64,000 bases of DNA, taken from contig AP025049.1 of NCBI GenBank assembly GCA_036186865.1, forward strand, positions 26,971,108 to 27,035,107. The letters are read 5' to 3'. The DNA comes from Eustoma russellianum. Lineage: Eukaryota > Streptophyta > Magnoliopsida > Gentianales > Gentianaceae. The notes beneath the pieces are model-generated. The model saw nothing but the letters and a program-made list of their open reading frames with translations, had not been told where the DNA came from and made no database searches. How positions within the stretch are numbered: position 1 is the stretch's first letter; every line of letters starts with the position of its first letter. Shown here in pieces: positions 23,204 to 34,000 of the stretch. The translations under genes were made by a program, and so were the position numbers.

Positions 23204-23853
23204 ATAGGAGTGTCCATCACGGTACTTTGCATAGTCCATTTGAAATCGTGTATGGCTTTAACCCCTTGTCTCCCATCGATTTGATTCCTATTCCCGTACA
23301 TGAACGTTCTAGTCTTGATGGTAAACAAAAAGCGGACAACATAAAGAAACTGCATGAACAAGTTAAAACGCAACTTGAAAAGAAAAACAAAGCTTATGAA
23401 AGACGAGCTAACAAACATCGGAAAAGAGTTGTGTTTAAACCTGGAGATTTAGTTTGGTTACATTTGCGCAAGGAAAGATTTCCCAATGAACGAAAATCAA
23501 AATTGTTGCCTCGAGGAGATGGACCCTTTAAAGTATTGAAACACATAGGTGACAACGCATACATCCTTGATCTTCCCGACAGGTATGGTTCAGTTTCACC
23601 TACTTTTAATGTTGCTGATCTCACCCCTTTCAACGATGACCTTTTTGATTCGAGGACGAATCCTTTTGAGGAGGGGGGGATTGATGAGGATCAAGGGTCC
23701 GATGAGGATCAAGGGCCCCATCAAGAGGTCAAAGGTCCTATGACAAGAAGGAGGGCAAGGGAACTTTGTCATCAAGTTGCCACCTTCTTGTACAAGCATG
23801 TTCAAGATGAGCCTAAAACTCCTTGGGTTCATTTCATTGAACCTTCAACTTGA
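23204..23853 (+). pseudogene. pol: Gypsy G2 Pol C-terminal fragment
   Basis: The frame reads RSVHHGTLHSPFEIVYGFNP and is homologous to G1 integrase downstream of the catalytic Glu. Next come the GPF-type domain (GDGPFKVLKH), FNVADLTPF, DSRTNPFEEGG and a tail containing GPMTRRRARELCH. The last 57 codons lie inside the 3' LTR. The upstream part was separated by insertion of the G1 element. The remaining frame is open to TGA at 23851. Confidence 0.85.
23668..23681 (+). other. Polypurine tract of gypsy G2
   Basis: GAGGAGGGGGGGAT immediately precedes the TGATGAGG start of the G2 LTR. It lies within the pol reading frame. Confidence 0.8.
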
Positions 23854-23953
23854 GCATGTATCACATGCACGTCTACACTCTTTGTTTCTTTGAATTTTAT
23901 CGTGTCTTGTGATCTTTGTTTTATGTCTTTTCTTTGTAGGTAAATTAGGTACA

Positions 23954-24090
23954 AGAGAATGTTTGAAGAGAATGTTCAAGAATGTTTCAAGAGAATGTTT
24001 GAAGAGAATGTTCAAAAGAATGTTTCAAGAGAATGTTTCAAGAGAATGTTGAAGAGAATGTTTCAAGAGAATGTTTCAAGAGAATGTTTG
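23954..24090 (+). repeat. GAATGTT(T)C tandem array with heat-shock-element match
   Basis: About eleven units of 11-14 bp of the form GAGAATGTT(T)(C/G)AA lie in tandem. At 23970-23982 the bases GAATGTTCAAGAA fit the plant heat-shock element nGAAnnTTCnnGAAn exactly. Other units keep GAA but have TTC displaced by one base. The array is about 700-800 bp upstream of the LTR TATA box. The related LTR at 58356 has only traces of it. Confidence 0.75.
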
Positions 24091-24765
24091 TCTATGCTAA
24101 GACAAATTCAAAAGTGTCCAAGATAGAGTCTCTTGATCAAGTTGAAATCAAAATCATCTCCATTATCCACAAAGGGGGGCGGCCATATTTGAAACAAATG
24201 GATAATGATCAATCATGATTTGAATTCAAGTTTCAACCAAATTTGAGATTTAAAATTGAAGAAGATTTCAGCTCCTATTTTCTTGATATACACGCCATTT
24301 GGAAGACAAATCAACAACACAAAGATTGAATCAAGTTTGAATTCAAATTCAAACTCAATTTGAATTCAATCTTCAATCAACATTTGAATTCAAGTCCAGC
24401 CATCTTATCATCATCAAATCAGATTTTCAAGACCCTCATCACTCATCAAGAAGCGGCTGGAAGGTTAAGGATATCCTAGGATCAAATTCAAAGTGCACTC
24501 AAAATTCAATCTCAACTTGAAGTCAAACTTCTCCCAAACTTTTGAAATCAAGCTCAAGCATATCCAGTCATCAAATCAGCTCCTCCAAGGCTCCATTTTT
24601 AGTCCACATACACGGCTGAACATGAAGAGAAGACACCTTGCAAGCAATTCAAATTTTAGCTAGGATTTGTTTTACTTTTTGAATTCAAATAGTTTTCAAA
24701 TTTCAAATATTATTAGCTAGTTTATTTTGAGATAAAAATCTGGTCATGGGCGTGGGTTAGAGGCC

Positions 24766-24773
24766 TATAAATA
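24766..24773 (+). promoter_or_regulatory. TATA box of gypsy G2 LTR
   Basis: TATAAATA lies within CCTATAAATAGACC, as in a plant pol II core promoter. Transcription would start about 30 bases downstream. Confidence 0.7.
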
Positions 24774-25117
24774 GACCCCTTTGGCTGGTTGTAAACTCAC
24801 CTTTCGATGAATAACAATTCTTGATATTTCCTTCACTTTGTGTGATACTTTGTTTTCTTGGTTTTGCATTAAAAACCTAAGTTAAGATCCTTCAAAGTTG
24901 AGCGTTTTGAAGGTATTGCCATTGCTAAAAGGTGCCGTCCAGGAGGGCCATCTTGGTTTGCCTGATCAACGACCATCTTATAGTGTTGGTCTTGCTCGTT
25001 GTCCACACGTTTGATCACTAAGGAAGCAAGGGGAAGTTTACTTCTTTGTGCCTAACCCTTTGTGAAGGACGTTTGGAAGGTGGAATTGTTGGAGCCCACG
25101 AGTTGCACGCATCATCA

Positions 25118-25847
25118 GCTATGGCAAAGAACATCACAATGACACCCCTTGAACTGTAACCGTTTGTTCTTGGCTCAATTTATACCAACACCTCTTCCTC
25201 TTTGGTATTCCAACACATCTAAAACATCATTGAGACCCTAAGATGCTGTAAACCAAAAATGAAGTAAATACTAACAAGTTCTAGGATATGAACTTGGAAG
25301 AAAACCGTTAAGTGGTCTTAAACTTCAACTTGAAATGTTGATAACTCCTCAAGGGAAATTCTGGTTGAAATGTGTATGAAAATTGTTGTTTTTGTACATT
25401 CAGGTTCCTACCTATTTATAGCAAACGAAAATGATAAAGAGTACAAGGTTTAAAGTACAAAGTACAAGTCTTAAAATTATGCATAGACCAGCCGCCCTTC
25501 TTGAAGGATTTTGATTGGTTCTTTTGTTGTGCAGCTTGCTAGTTTGTTTCCTTGCTTGTTTTTGATTGGTTTGAAGATTTGCAAGACTCCTTCCTATTGG
25601 TTCTTGAAATGAGCAGCTTGTCCATCCATTCCAACGTGAAGAACAAATCTGATTTTGACATGAGTGCTTGTCACCACCTTGCTTGTAAGCTACTTGCTTA
25701 TCTCCTCTTTGCTTGAACAAAAATTCAGGTTTTAGTTGCATTCTTCAAGCTAAATACGTGTACCTGAAAGACAAGGCAATAATACAACACAAACTATCCT
25801 AAAACAAGGTTAACCAACCAAGAATATTAAAAAGAACAACTAAAGAT
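25118..25847 (-). repeat. Gypsy G1 LTR, minus strand, first part of a split copy
   Basis: This is the reverse complement of a G1 LTR (compare 38485-39783) and lacks the terminal 75 bp or so at its left side. It is interrupted at 25847 by the intact copia insertion and continues at 37238-37453. It is shorter than the 1306-bp standard, so it also has internal deletions in the CCAAT-rich part. Confidence 0.82.
25843..25847 (+). repeat. Target-site duplication AAGAT (left)
   Basis: AAGAT immediately precedes the TG of the copia 5' LTR and is repeated at 37233-37237 after the 3' LTR. A five-base duplication is normal for copia integrase. Confidence 0.93.
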
Positions 25848-27299
25848 TGTTGTGATATATTATGTTTGAGTGATTGCAAAATGTATATGTGTGCATATGT
25901 GTAATTGTTATGATGATTGCAAATAGATATATCATGTTTGAATGATTGGAAGATGCATATGTGAGCATGTATGTGTAACGTTTAAATGTGAAATTGTTTT
26001 GGCAAGGCATGAACTTATGAGCTAAATGTGAAATTGCTTGAATGAATCAAGATTGAACAAGTTTGATTAAGATCATGAGATTGAACTTGGCCAATTCAAT
26101 CACATATCTTAATCAAGACATGTTCAAACTGATCTTAGATTATATATGCCAATACATGTTGTTCAAACTGATCTTAGAAGATATATATGCCAATACATGT
26201 TGATAATATGATCTAACCAAGCCTTGAAGTCACATGACTTACAATATAAGGCAAATTGTTCGGTTTAGTATCCTATTGCAGGTTTTGGTTCATATCTTGG
26301 GCAAATGAACTCCAAATTGAGTCATTCAAAAGCCCACATGATCCTTATTCAATTTAGAATCTAATTGGCTGAGGAAAGGCATGCTTGGCACGGGTTAAAA
26401 CTGAATTGACCCGGTGGGAAGCTTATTGACCTATATAAGGGCTATTTTGGTAATTTCACCATTTGGACTTCTCATTCTTATTTGGTCTTCTTCCAACGGA
26501 TTTATATGATCATATGACACATTTATAAGTCATGTCACATCATGGCAAAAATGAATCTGGAGCAGCACCATGTCTAGGTTCATCCTAGGACAAAATTCCT
26601 ATTTTTGTGCTGAGGGGTATTCTGGTCTTTTCACTTGCCAATGGATCTTCCAACATGTTATATATTGCTTATATGATGTTTATATGTGTTTATGTCACAT
26701 ATGGTACGTGCCCTATTTTTATGGAAACGGGCAGCATGGTCTATCAATTGGAAATTCTTATATCATGGTTATCACATCTATGGTTTTCTTGGAATTCTTG
26801 GTATTCTTCATATGGTTTTCTATGCTACATGTTGAAGACATAAATGACTATATACTATATGTGTTCACACGCATATTGGTACAAATCATGTTCAAACTTT
26901 CAGCTTTTGAACAAGTCAAGGCAAGTTGAATTACATCCTATTTTGGTGCTGATTTCAAGTGACTATTCTTGCTTATATTGTGTGATGTTTTCAACGGCTA
27001 TATGTATTCAAAGTTGGAGCAAAAATCTCTCAACCAAGGAAGATAGCAAACGGCTATATATGATTCAAATGGTGAAGACTTATTCTCAAACAAACTTGGC
27101 TGATTTCTAACTATATTTGAACTATTCTTCAATGCCTATCTTCAAGGGCTTTCCAACGTCTATTTGTGTTCAAAATGAGGAGATAAAATTGTTCAAAACA
27201 CATGCCAATTCAGCTGCATACATGGCAAGTTATTTACACATGGATATTGATGATTGGAGCTGTTTTTAAACGGTCAAATGGAGCCAATTTCCACCTCAT

Positions 27300-27310
27300 T
27301 CCAACGGCTA
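27300..27310 (+). promoter_or_regulatory. MSA-like MYB site in copia LTR
   Basis: TCCAACGGCTA fits the consensus YCYAACGGYYA bound by plant three-repeat MYB proteins at G2/M promoters. Related cores lie at 26493, 26991, 27047, 27153 and 27268. The site is about 170 bp upstream of the TATA box. The sequence match is direct; the function is inferred. Confidence 0.5.
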
Positions 27311-27478
27311 TAATGGGATAAAAATTCAGATGGAAGACCATGTCAAAGCATTTAAAAAAATCAGATTTATCTTGAAAGTCAAATGCTGAATTTTGGTAGC
27401 TAAAAAGGTGCTGAAATTTCTCCATTCTCATCCATTCCAAACGACTACTTTGAGGAGCCTTTAGGCTGTCCTCTTGGC

Positions 27479-27486
27479 TATAAATA
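27479..27486 (+). promoter_or_regulatory. TATA box of copia 5' LTR
   Basis: TATAAATA in the context GGCTATAAATAGCTCC, conserved in every copia LTR here. It is the likely core promoter for the genomic RNA. Confidence 0.8.
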
Positions 27487-28618
27487 GCTCCAAAGATGAA
27501 GAAGAAAAGTACACCAACGAAAGCAACAAAGAAAGCAAGCAAGACAATTAGCTCTTTGTCTCCATTCTTTTCTTCTTCTCTTCTCTATTGAAGAACACAT
27601 TTGTAGCAAGCTTTATGATTGTATAGTTCTTCATTTCTTGTCATTTCAACACCTTTTAAACGACATATTGTAAGGGAGAAGCTGGTGTATAAAGCTTACT
27701 CCTTAGAGGTGAGCAAAAGGTGCAAAGGTGCAAAGGTGAAACATACTAGTGCTGATTTTCAGTTTTGGTGCAGCCTCTTGAAGAAGTTGGTGAAAAGCTT
27801 CTTCCTTTGGCTTTGTAAGGTGACTTTGGTGTTTGGTGTTTAGTGAAATCCGAGAGAAGGTGTCTCTTGGGACTGGAGTAGGTCACATTGACCGAACCAG
27901 GATAATTCCTTGTGTTCTTTACTTATTTCCTGCACTTACTGTTTTCTGCCTGAGAATTATACTAACTTGGCACGCATAATTGAACAAGCAAACAGTCTTA
28001 GAATTGCATGAATTTTGGATATATTATACTTCAATGTGTTAGCTTTCATTAGCCGCAAGAATCACTAAATTCTAAGGTGTTTAGCATATTCAAATCATCT
28101 TCACAAAATTGTTGCTACATTCTGTGAACAGTTCTGACCAGTGTGCAAACTTGTGCAATTTGAATAGGCTATCCTTCGAATCTTGGAGTGAGCCTTATAT
28201 CAAATTAAACTAGACATCTTGAGGTTTAATTTGACATAAGATTCATCAAAATAGCACAGGTAGATTTTGAGATATTGTTGTTTGAAGTTAAGCTAACATT
28301 CTGCCTGAAACTGCCAGAATTGCACACTTTACTTCTCTTGCTTATTTGAACGTGCTAACTTGCTTGGAATTGATTGAAATTTTTATGACATTCTATAAAC
28401 ATTCTAAACTTGATCTCTGCCAAGTTTGAGAGCTTGCACAGGTGTATAAGTGGTTCAACCAAAGCGCTCAAAACAGTGAACTGTTTCTGGAAATTCCAGA
28501 ATCTGAGACTAAAGAGGCAAAGGGGTCTTCAAACAAGTTTTTGAAGGTAATTGTAGTGTAATTTCCGCTAACCCACTATTCACCCCCCCCTCTAGTGGTG
28601 CTATACAGGTCCAACAAT

Positions 28619-28630
28619 TGGTATCAGAGC
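28619..28630 (+). other. Primer-binding site (tRNA-iMet), intact copia
   Basis: TGGTATCAGAGC lies two bases after the LTR end. A 172-bp leader follows before the gag ATG at 28803. Confidence 0.95.
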
Positions 28631-28802
28631 CTGGTTGAGCACCATATTCTTATTTGAGCTGAAAACAGTTTACACTCCAAGTTGAAAAGTTGCTGGAAAT
28701 TTTCTGGTTGTCTTATATTCTTCATATTTGGTATCTACAACAAGGTGACACTTTCTTTCCTTCTTATAAGTGTTTTAAACGTTTTCTCACACACTAAGAA
28801 GC

Positions 28803-30947
28803 ATGTCTAAGTCACACATGAAAATAGAATTAGAAGGCATGTCCACACAAAGACCACCTCTTTTTGATGGAGAAAACTTTAGTCATTGGAAACTTAGGAT
28901 GAAATTGTTCTTAATGGCTATTGATATAGACTTGTGGTCTATCATTGAAGATGGACCTTATGTGCCTACTAAGCATGTTATAATTGATGGCTTATCACAA
29001 GAAGTTGAGAAATATAGAAAAGATTGGAGTGATGAAGATAAAAAGAAAATGAGTCTTAATGCTAAAGCAATGCAATTATTGTTGAATGGTTTAAGTAGGA
29101 GTGAATCTGCCTATGTCTCTTCATGTTTAAGTGCAAAGGATATGTGGAAATGTCTTGAAATGAAGCATGAAGGAACTAATCAAGTAAAGGAATCAAAGAT
29201 TAACATGTTAATGACTACACTTGAAACATTTCATTTACTGCCTAATGAATCAATTGTTGATATGGATTTAAGGCTTACAAACTTATACAACTCACTTGAA
29301 TCCCTTGGTAAAACGTTTTTGATGAAAGAAAAAGTGCAAAAAGTTTTGAGAAGTTTGCCAATTGAATGGGATGCCAAAGTTAGTGCCATTGAAGAAAGCA
29401 AAGATCTTTCTCAAATAAAACTTGATGAATTGATAGGCTCTTTAAAGGTTTATGAAAACAAGTTGAATATAAGAAAGGCTGAAACTAGTAACAAGTCTAA
29501 ATCACTTGCATTTGTAACAAATGAACCCGAATCATCTAATCAAGCCGAGTATGAAAGTGATGATGAAAGTGATGAAGAAGACATAATGTTGTTAGCTAGG
29601 CGTTTAAGGAAGTTTTTCAAGAAAAGACCAACTAAAAGACAAGCAAAATCAGCTGCCCCTATCAATGTGAAATCTAACAAACAAGATGGTAAATGGTATG
29701 ATAAAGAACTTAAGTGTTATGAATGTGGCAAACAAGGACACATATCATATGATTGTCCAAACAAGAACAAAAACCGTGACATGGATGAAAAGACAAGGAC
29801 AAAAACTAGAGTAGAACCTATGCAAAGGAGGAAGAAAGCTCTCAAGGCAAGTTCAAGCACTTGGGATGACACATCTTCATCCGAATCCGAGGAGGAACCT
29901 GAAGTTGCACAAACATGTTTGGCTTCAAAGTCTACAAATGAGGTAACATTCGATTCTGACTCTGAATGTGATTTTACTCAAGATGAATTGTTGGATGAAT
30001 TAGAAAAGTTGCATGATAGATATAAGAAGCTATCCAAGGAGAAGAAAAGAATAGTTGTGGAGAAGAACAAGTTGGAGACGTCTAACTTGAATCTAACTTC
30101 TCAACTAGAAGTTCTTCAACTTGAATCATCTAACACTATTAGTTCAATGCAAAATCAGATTAAGGAACTTAAGAACAAACATGAAAATGTGCAATGTGTG
30201 CAATGTGTTGATTACAACGTTTTAAAGTCTAAATTACATGAAATACAAACTGAATTTGAATCATTAAAAGCATGCAACCTAGACTTGAACAAATCTTTAG
30301 AACAATTTAAGAATGGTTCCAACATGTTAGACACTCTTATTGCATCTCAAAAGCATGGAAATGACAAACAAGGTCTTGGATATGTTAAAGAAGCTGAATA
30401 CACACCTAAGGAAACAACATTTGTATCATCTTCAACCAACATGAAATATAGGCCAAATGCATTTAGAAATGAACCTATTCTGCCCACACCACCTTCATCA
30501 CAAAGATTGCAAAATGCACCAACATATAGGAAGGCAAATACACCTAGAAACCATGCTTACATGTATACAAGAATGCCTAAACAAAGTAGTATGAAATCTG
30601 CTCAAGTTATGCCTTATATGCAACAACATGCTTATGTGAAGAACATGACATACTCTCGGCCTAAATCAGTTTACAACACACGGCCTAGACACACACAACA
30701 TCTTGCGTATACACGGCCTAAATTCAATGCTTATACACGGCCAAGATATAACTCATATACATGGCAACATTCAAATGCATATAGAACTTACAATGCTTAT
30801 TCAACTAGACATAAATGTGCAGCCCCTTTTCCATCATATTCTATGTATCAAAATCCACTATTTGATCGTTATATGCAACATGATTTTAACATTTCAAAAC
30901 CAAGAAAGGTTGTTCAAGTTTGGGTACCTAAAGGTACACTAACATGA
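28803..30947 (+). CDS. gag: Copia Gag, 714 aa
   Basis: This is the structural protein of the intracellular virus-like particle. The N-terminal 220 residues are the conserved copia Gag region (FDGENFSHWKLRMKLFL and MWKCLE near the start). The zinc knuckle CYECGKQGHISYDC begins at residue 305 and is expected to bind genomic RNA. An acidic Ser/Glu stretch follows, then a coiled coil at about 400-500 likely to mediate assembly, then a Tyr/Arg-rich tail (about 640-690) with repeated YTRP(K/R) units. It ends QVWVPKGTLT and TGA. At 714 aa it is longer than many copia Gags. The ATG is the first in the transcript downstream of the PBS and is conserved in four copies. Confidence 0.93.
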   Translation: MSKSHMKIELEGMSTQRPPLFDGENFSHWKLRMKLFLMAIDIDLWSIIEDGPYVPTKHVIIDGLSQEVEKYRKDWSDEDKKKMSLNAKAMQLLLNGLSRSESAYVSSCLSAKDMWKCLEMKHEGTNQVKESKINMLMTTLETFHLLPNESIVDMDLRLTNLYNSLESLGKTFLMKEKVQKVLRSLPIEWDAKVSAIEESKDLSQIKLDELIGSLKVYENKLNIRKAETSNKSKSLAFVTNEPESSNQAEYESDDESDEEDIMLLARRLRKFFKKRPTKRQAKSAAPINVKSNKQDGKWYDKELKCYECGKQGHISYDCPNKNKNRDMDEKTRTKTRVEPMQRRKKALKASSSTWDDTSSSESEEEPEVAQTCLASKSTNEVTFDSDSECDFTQDELLDELEKLHDRYKKLSKEKKRIVVEKNKLETSNLNLTSQLEVLQLESSNTISSMQNQIKELKNKHENVQCVQCVDYNVLKSKLHEIQTEFESLKACNLDLNKSLEQFKNGSNMLDTLIASQKHGNDKQGLGYVKEAEYTPKETTFVSSSTNMKYRPNAFRNEPILPTPPSSQRLQNAPTYRKANTPRNHAYMYTRMPKQSSMKSAQVMPYMQQHAYVKNMTYSRPKSVYNTRPRHTQHLAYTRPKFNAYTRPRYNSYTWQHSNAYRTYNAYSTRHKCAAPFPSYSMYQNPLFDRYMQHDFNISKPRKVVQVWVPKGTLT

Positions 30948-31015
30948 ACTTAACTTGTCTAACCTTGAAAGGACCCAAAATCAAAGGGTACCTAAGTTGT
31001 TATTTACATTTGTAG
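30924..31015 (+). other. Candidate intron joining gag to pol
   Basis: Gag stops at 30947, but the pol frame (minus one relative to gag) is closed by TAG at 31013 and opens only at 31016, so ribosomal frameshifting cannot connect them. A donor at TGG/GTACCT (30924) or AAG/GTTGTT (30909), joined to the acceptor TTTGTAG/GTACAT (31015), removes 92 or 107 nt. Either choice puts gag in frame with pol. CTAAC branch-point-like strings occur at 30938 and 30958. The same arrangement exists at 13451-13520 and, inverted, at 2064-1995. No transcript evidence is available here. Confidence 0.45.
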
Positions 31016-34000
31016 GTACATAACATCAAAGAAAGACAAGTTGCTGGTTATAACAACAAAGAAGATGAAAAGAACAAAACCAATTGGATAGTTGATAGTG
31101 GTTGCTCAAGACATATGACGGGCAACAAAAATTTGTTTAGCACACTTAAGAACGTTGCAAAAGGTGGCAAAGTTACCTTTGGAGACAACAACCAAGGCCA
31201 AATAATTGGCAAAGGCAAGGTTGGTGATCCAAACAAGTTTGAGATCAAAAACGTCCTACTTGTAAGTAACTTAACCTTTGAGCTTTTAAGTGTTTCTCAA
31301 CTATGTGACAACAACTTGAATGTTCTCTTCTCCTCCACTTCTTGTAAGATAATGGATAAAAACAATCAAGTTGTGTTAAAAGGAAAACGTGAAGGAAACA
31401 TATATGTGCTTAACATGGATGATATGCTAAGTAGTAACACAAAATGTCTTGTTTCACATGAATTTGATCCCAATCTTTGGCATAGACGTTTAGGACACAT
31501 AGGTATATCAACCTTAGAAAAACTACACGCTAAAAGTCTTGTTAAAGGATTGCCTAAGCTTAACTTGAATGATTTTCAACTATGTGAATCTTGTATCAAA
31601 GGCAAACATGTTAGAGAATCCCTTAAGCCTAAAACCGAGTTCACAACGTCAAGAATACTAGAACTCTTGCATATAGACTTATTTGGTCCATGTAGAACAA
31701 AAAGCTTAGGTGGAAGTTATTATGTATGTGTAATAGTTGATGATTTCTCAAGATATACTTGGACATTGTTTCTTGCTTCAAAAGATGAAAGTGCATCATC
31801 TATAGCTAATCTAATTAGACAACTTGAAAATGAACATGAATCACATGTTATTAAGATAAGGAGTGATAGAGGTGGTGAGTTTAAAAATAGTGAATTAATC
31901 AAATTCTGTAATGAAAAGGGTATAAAACATGAATTCTCCCCACCAAGAACTCCTCAACTTAATGGTGTAGTTGAAAGAAAGAATAGGACTATTCAAGAAG
32001 TAGCAAGAACAATGATGGTAGAAAACAAAGTACCTAAATTCTTATGGGCTGAAGCAGTAAACACTTCAAGTTATATGATCAACAGACTATCAATAAGAAA
32101 GAAATTGAACAAAACACCATTTGAAATCTTAAATGGACGATTCCCAAAAGTAAACTATCTAAAAGTCTTTGGTTGTAAATGCTTTGTATTGAACACAAAA
32201 GATAACTTAGATAAGTTTGATCCTAAGTCTGATGAACATATATTTGTGGGATATTCAATGAACTCTAAAGCATATAGATGTTATAATGCACAAACAAGAA
32301 AGATAGTTGAATCTATACATGTGAAGTTCAATGAAAATGCATATCTCCAAACAAGTAATCAACATGAAATCTATGTACCAAATGATCAAATACTTCATGA
32401 TGAAGATGAACTTATCCTACCACCTACAAATGAACAAATTGAAACACCAAATCAAACTCTTGAAATGCATGAAGTTCAAACTCCCCCTACACAAGAACAT
32501 AATGAAGAAAATGTGCCTAACCAACCTATTGAAGATGCACAACCAAGTAATTGGTGGCAAATAAGAGATAAACAAAAGCATCCTCAAGAACTTATCATAG
32601 GAGATGTAAATCAAGGGGTTAGAACACGTAGGCAAATAGATCCTAATGAATATGATCAATGGCATGCACTTATATCCCAAATTGAACCTAAGAATGTGAA
32701 TGATGCCTTAAACGATGCATATTGGATAGATGCAATGCATGAAGAGTTAAACCAATTTGAAAGAAACAATGTGTGGGATTTAGTACCTAAACCCGAGGAT
32801 AAATCAATCATTGGAACTAAATGGGTGTTTAGGAACAAAATGAATGAACAAGGGGTTGTAGTAAGAAATAAAGCAAGACTTGTAGCTCAAGGATATAATC
32901 AAGAAGAGGGTATTGATTACGATGAAACATTTGCCCCCGTAGCAAGATTAGAATCCATACGCCTCTTATTAGCTTTTGCATGTTATAATAACATCAAACT
33001 ATTCCAAATGGATGTTAAGAGTGCATTCTTAAATGGCTATATCCAAGAAGAAGTTTTTGTTAAACAACCACCAGGCTTTGAAGATCCAAAGAACCCTAAT
33101 CATGTATATAAACTTAAGAAAGCCTTATATGGTTTGAAACAAGCCCCCCGTGCATGGTATGAAAGATTTGCCAACTTTTTACTAAGTAACAACTTTCAAA
33201 GAGGAACCATAGATAGTACCTTATTCTTGAAAAAGAAAGACAAAGATTTGCTTGTAATACAAATATATGTAGATGACATAATCTTTGGTTCAACTAATCC
33301 TAACTTAGTAAAAGACTTTGAAGATTGTATGAAGTCTGAGTTTGAAATGTCTATGGTTGGTGAATTAAACTATTTCTTAGGCTTGCAAATAAAACAAACA
33401 TCAAGTGGTATACATATCAATCAAGCCAAATACATAAGAGATATGATAAAGAAATTCAACTTTGAAAACTTGAAACCATCTCCAACACCAATGTGTACTT
33501 CAACAAAATTAGACAAAGATGAAAATGGTGTTGCATTTGATGAAAGACTATATAGGTCTATGATTGGTTCATTGCTATATCTAACTGCTAGTAGACCTGA
33601 TATTATGTTTGCAGTATGTATGTGTGCAAGATTTCAAAGTATGCCTAAGTTGTCACACTTTAAAGCTGTAAAAAGAATATTTAGATATCTTCAACATACA
33701 CCAACATTAGGCTTATGGTATGATAGACAATCTAGTCTAAGTCTACATGCATATTCAGATGCAGATTATGGTGGATGTAGAGTAGATAGAAAGAGCACTA
33801 GTGGAACATGTCAATTCCTAGGAAACTCACTAATATCTTGGTTTTCAAAGAAACAATCTAGTGTTGCACTTTCTACTACTGAAGCAGAATATATGGCTTT
33901 AAGTCTATGTTGTACTCAACTATTATGGATTAAGCAACAACTTTCAGACTTTGAAATACAAGTAAATAATATTCCCATCTATTGTGATAGTACAAGTGCT

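Larger units (their letters stand above)
23682..25117 (+). repeat. Gypsy G2 3' LTR (about 1436 bp)
   Basis: It starts TGATGAGGATC after the PPT and ends ...GCATCATCA, giving a short terminal inverted repeat TGATGA/TCATCA. Its first 172 bp are coding (pol tail). U3 carries a GAATGTT tandem array at 23954-24090 and a TATA box at 24766. It is followed by a minus-strand G1 LTR. The exact right end is inferred from the terminal motif alone. Confidence 0.75.
25848..28616 (+). repeat. Copia 5' LTR of intact element (2769 bp)
   Basis: The LTR is bounded by TGTTGTGATATA and GGTCCAACA. U3 runs to about 27510 and contains multiple AACGG (MYB-type) cores, including one perfect match to the mitosis-specific activator consensus at 27300-27310. 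The TATA box is at 27479. U5 contains a run of eight C 30 bases from the end. Confidence 0.95.

Noticed and set aside
25412..25741. 109-codon minus-strand frame that looks like a small protein
   Set aside because: It lies within a G1 LTR. Its text corresponds to the LTR's KQRGDKQVAY-type repeat frame, which is a by-product of the tandem repeat.
26570..26929. Open frames of 76-119 codons inside copia LTRs, present in all copies on the LTR sense strand
   Set aside because: One lacks an ATG at the conserved start (GTG), the differences between subfamilies are mostly amino-acid changing, and they lie upstream of the TATA box. They are treated as chance ORFs in repeated DNA.
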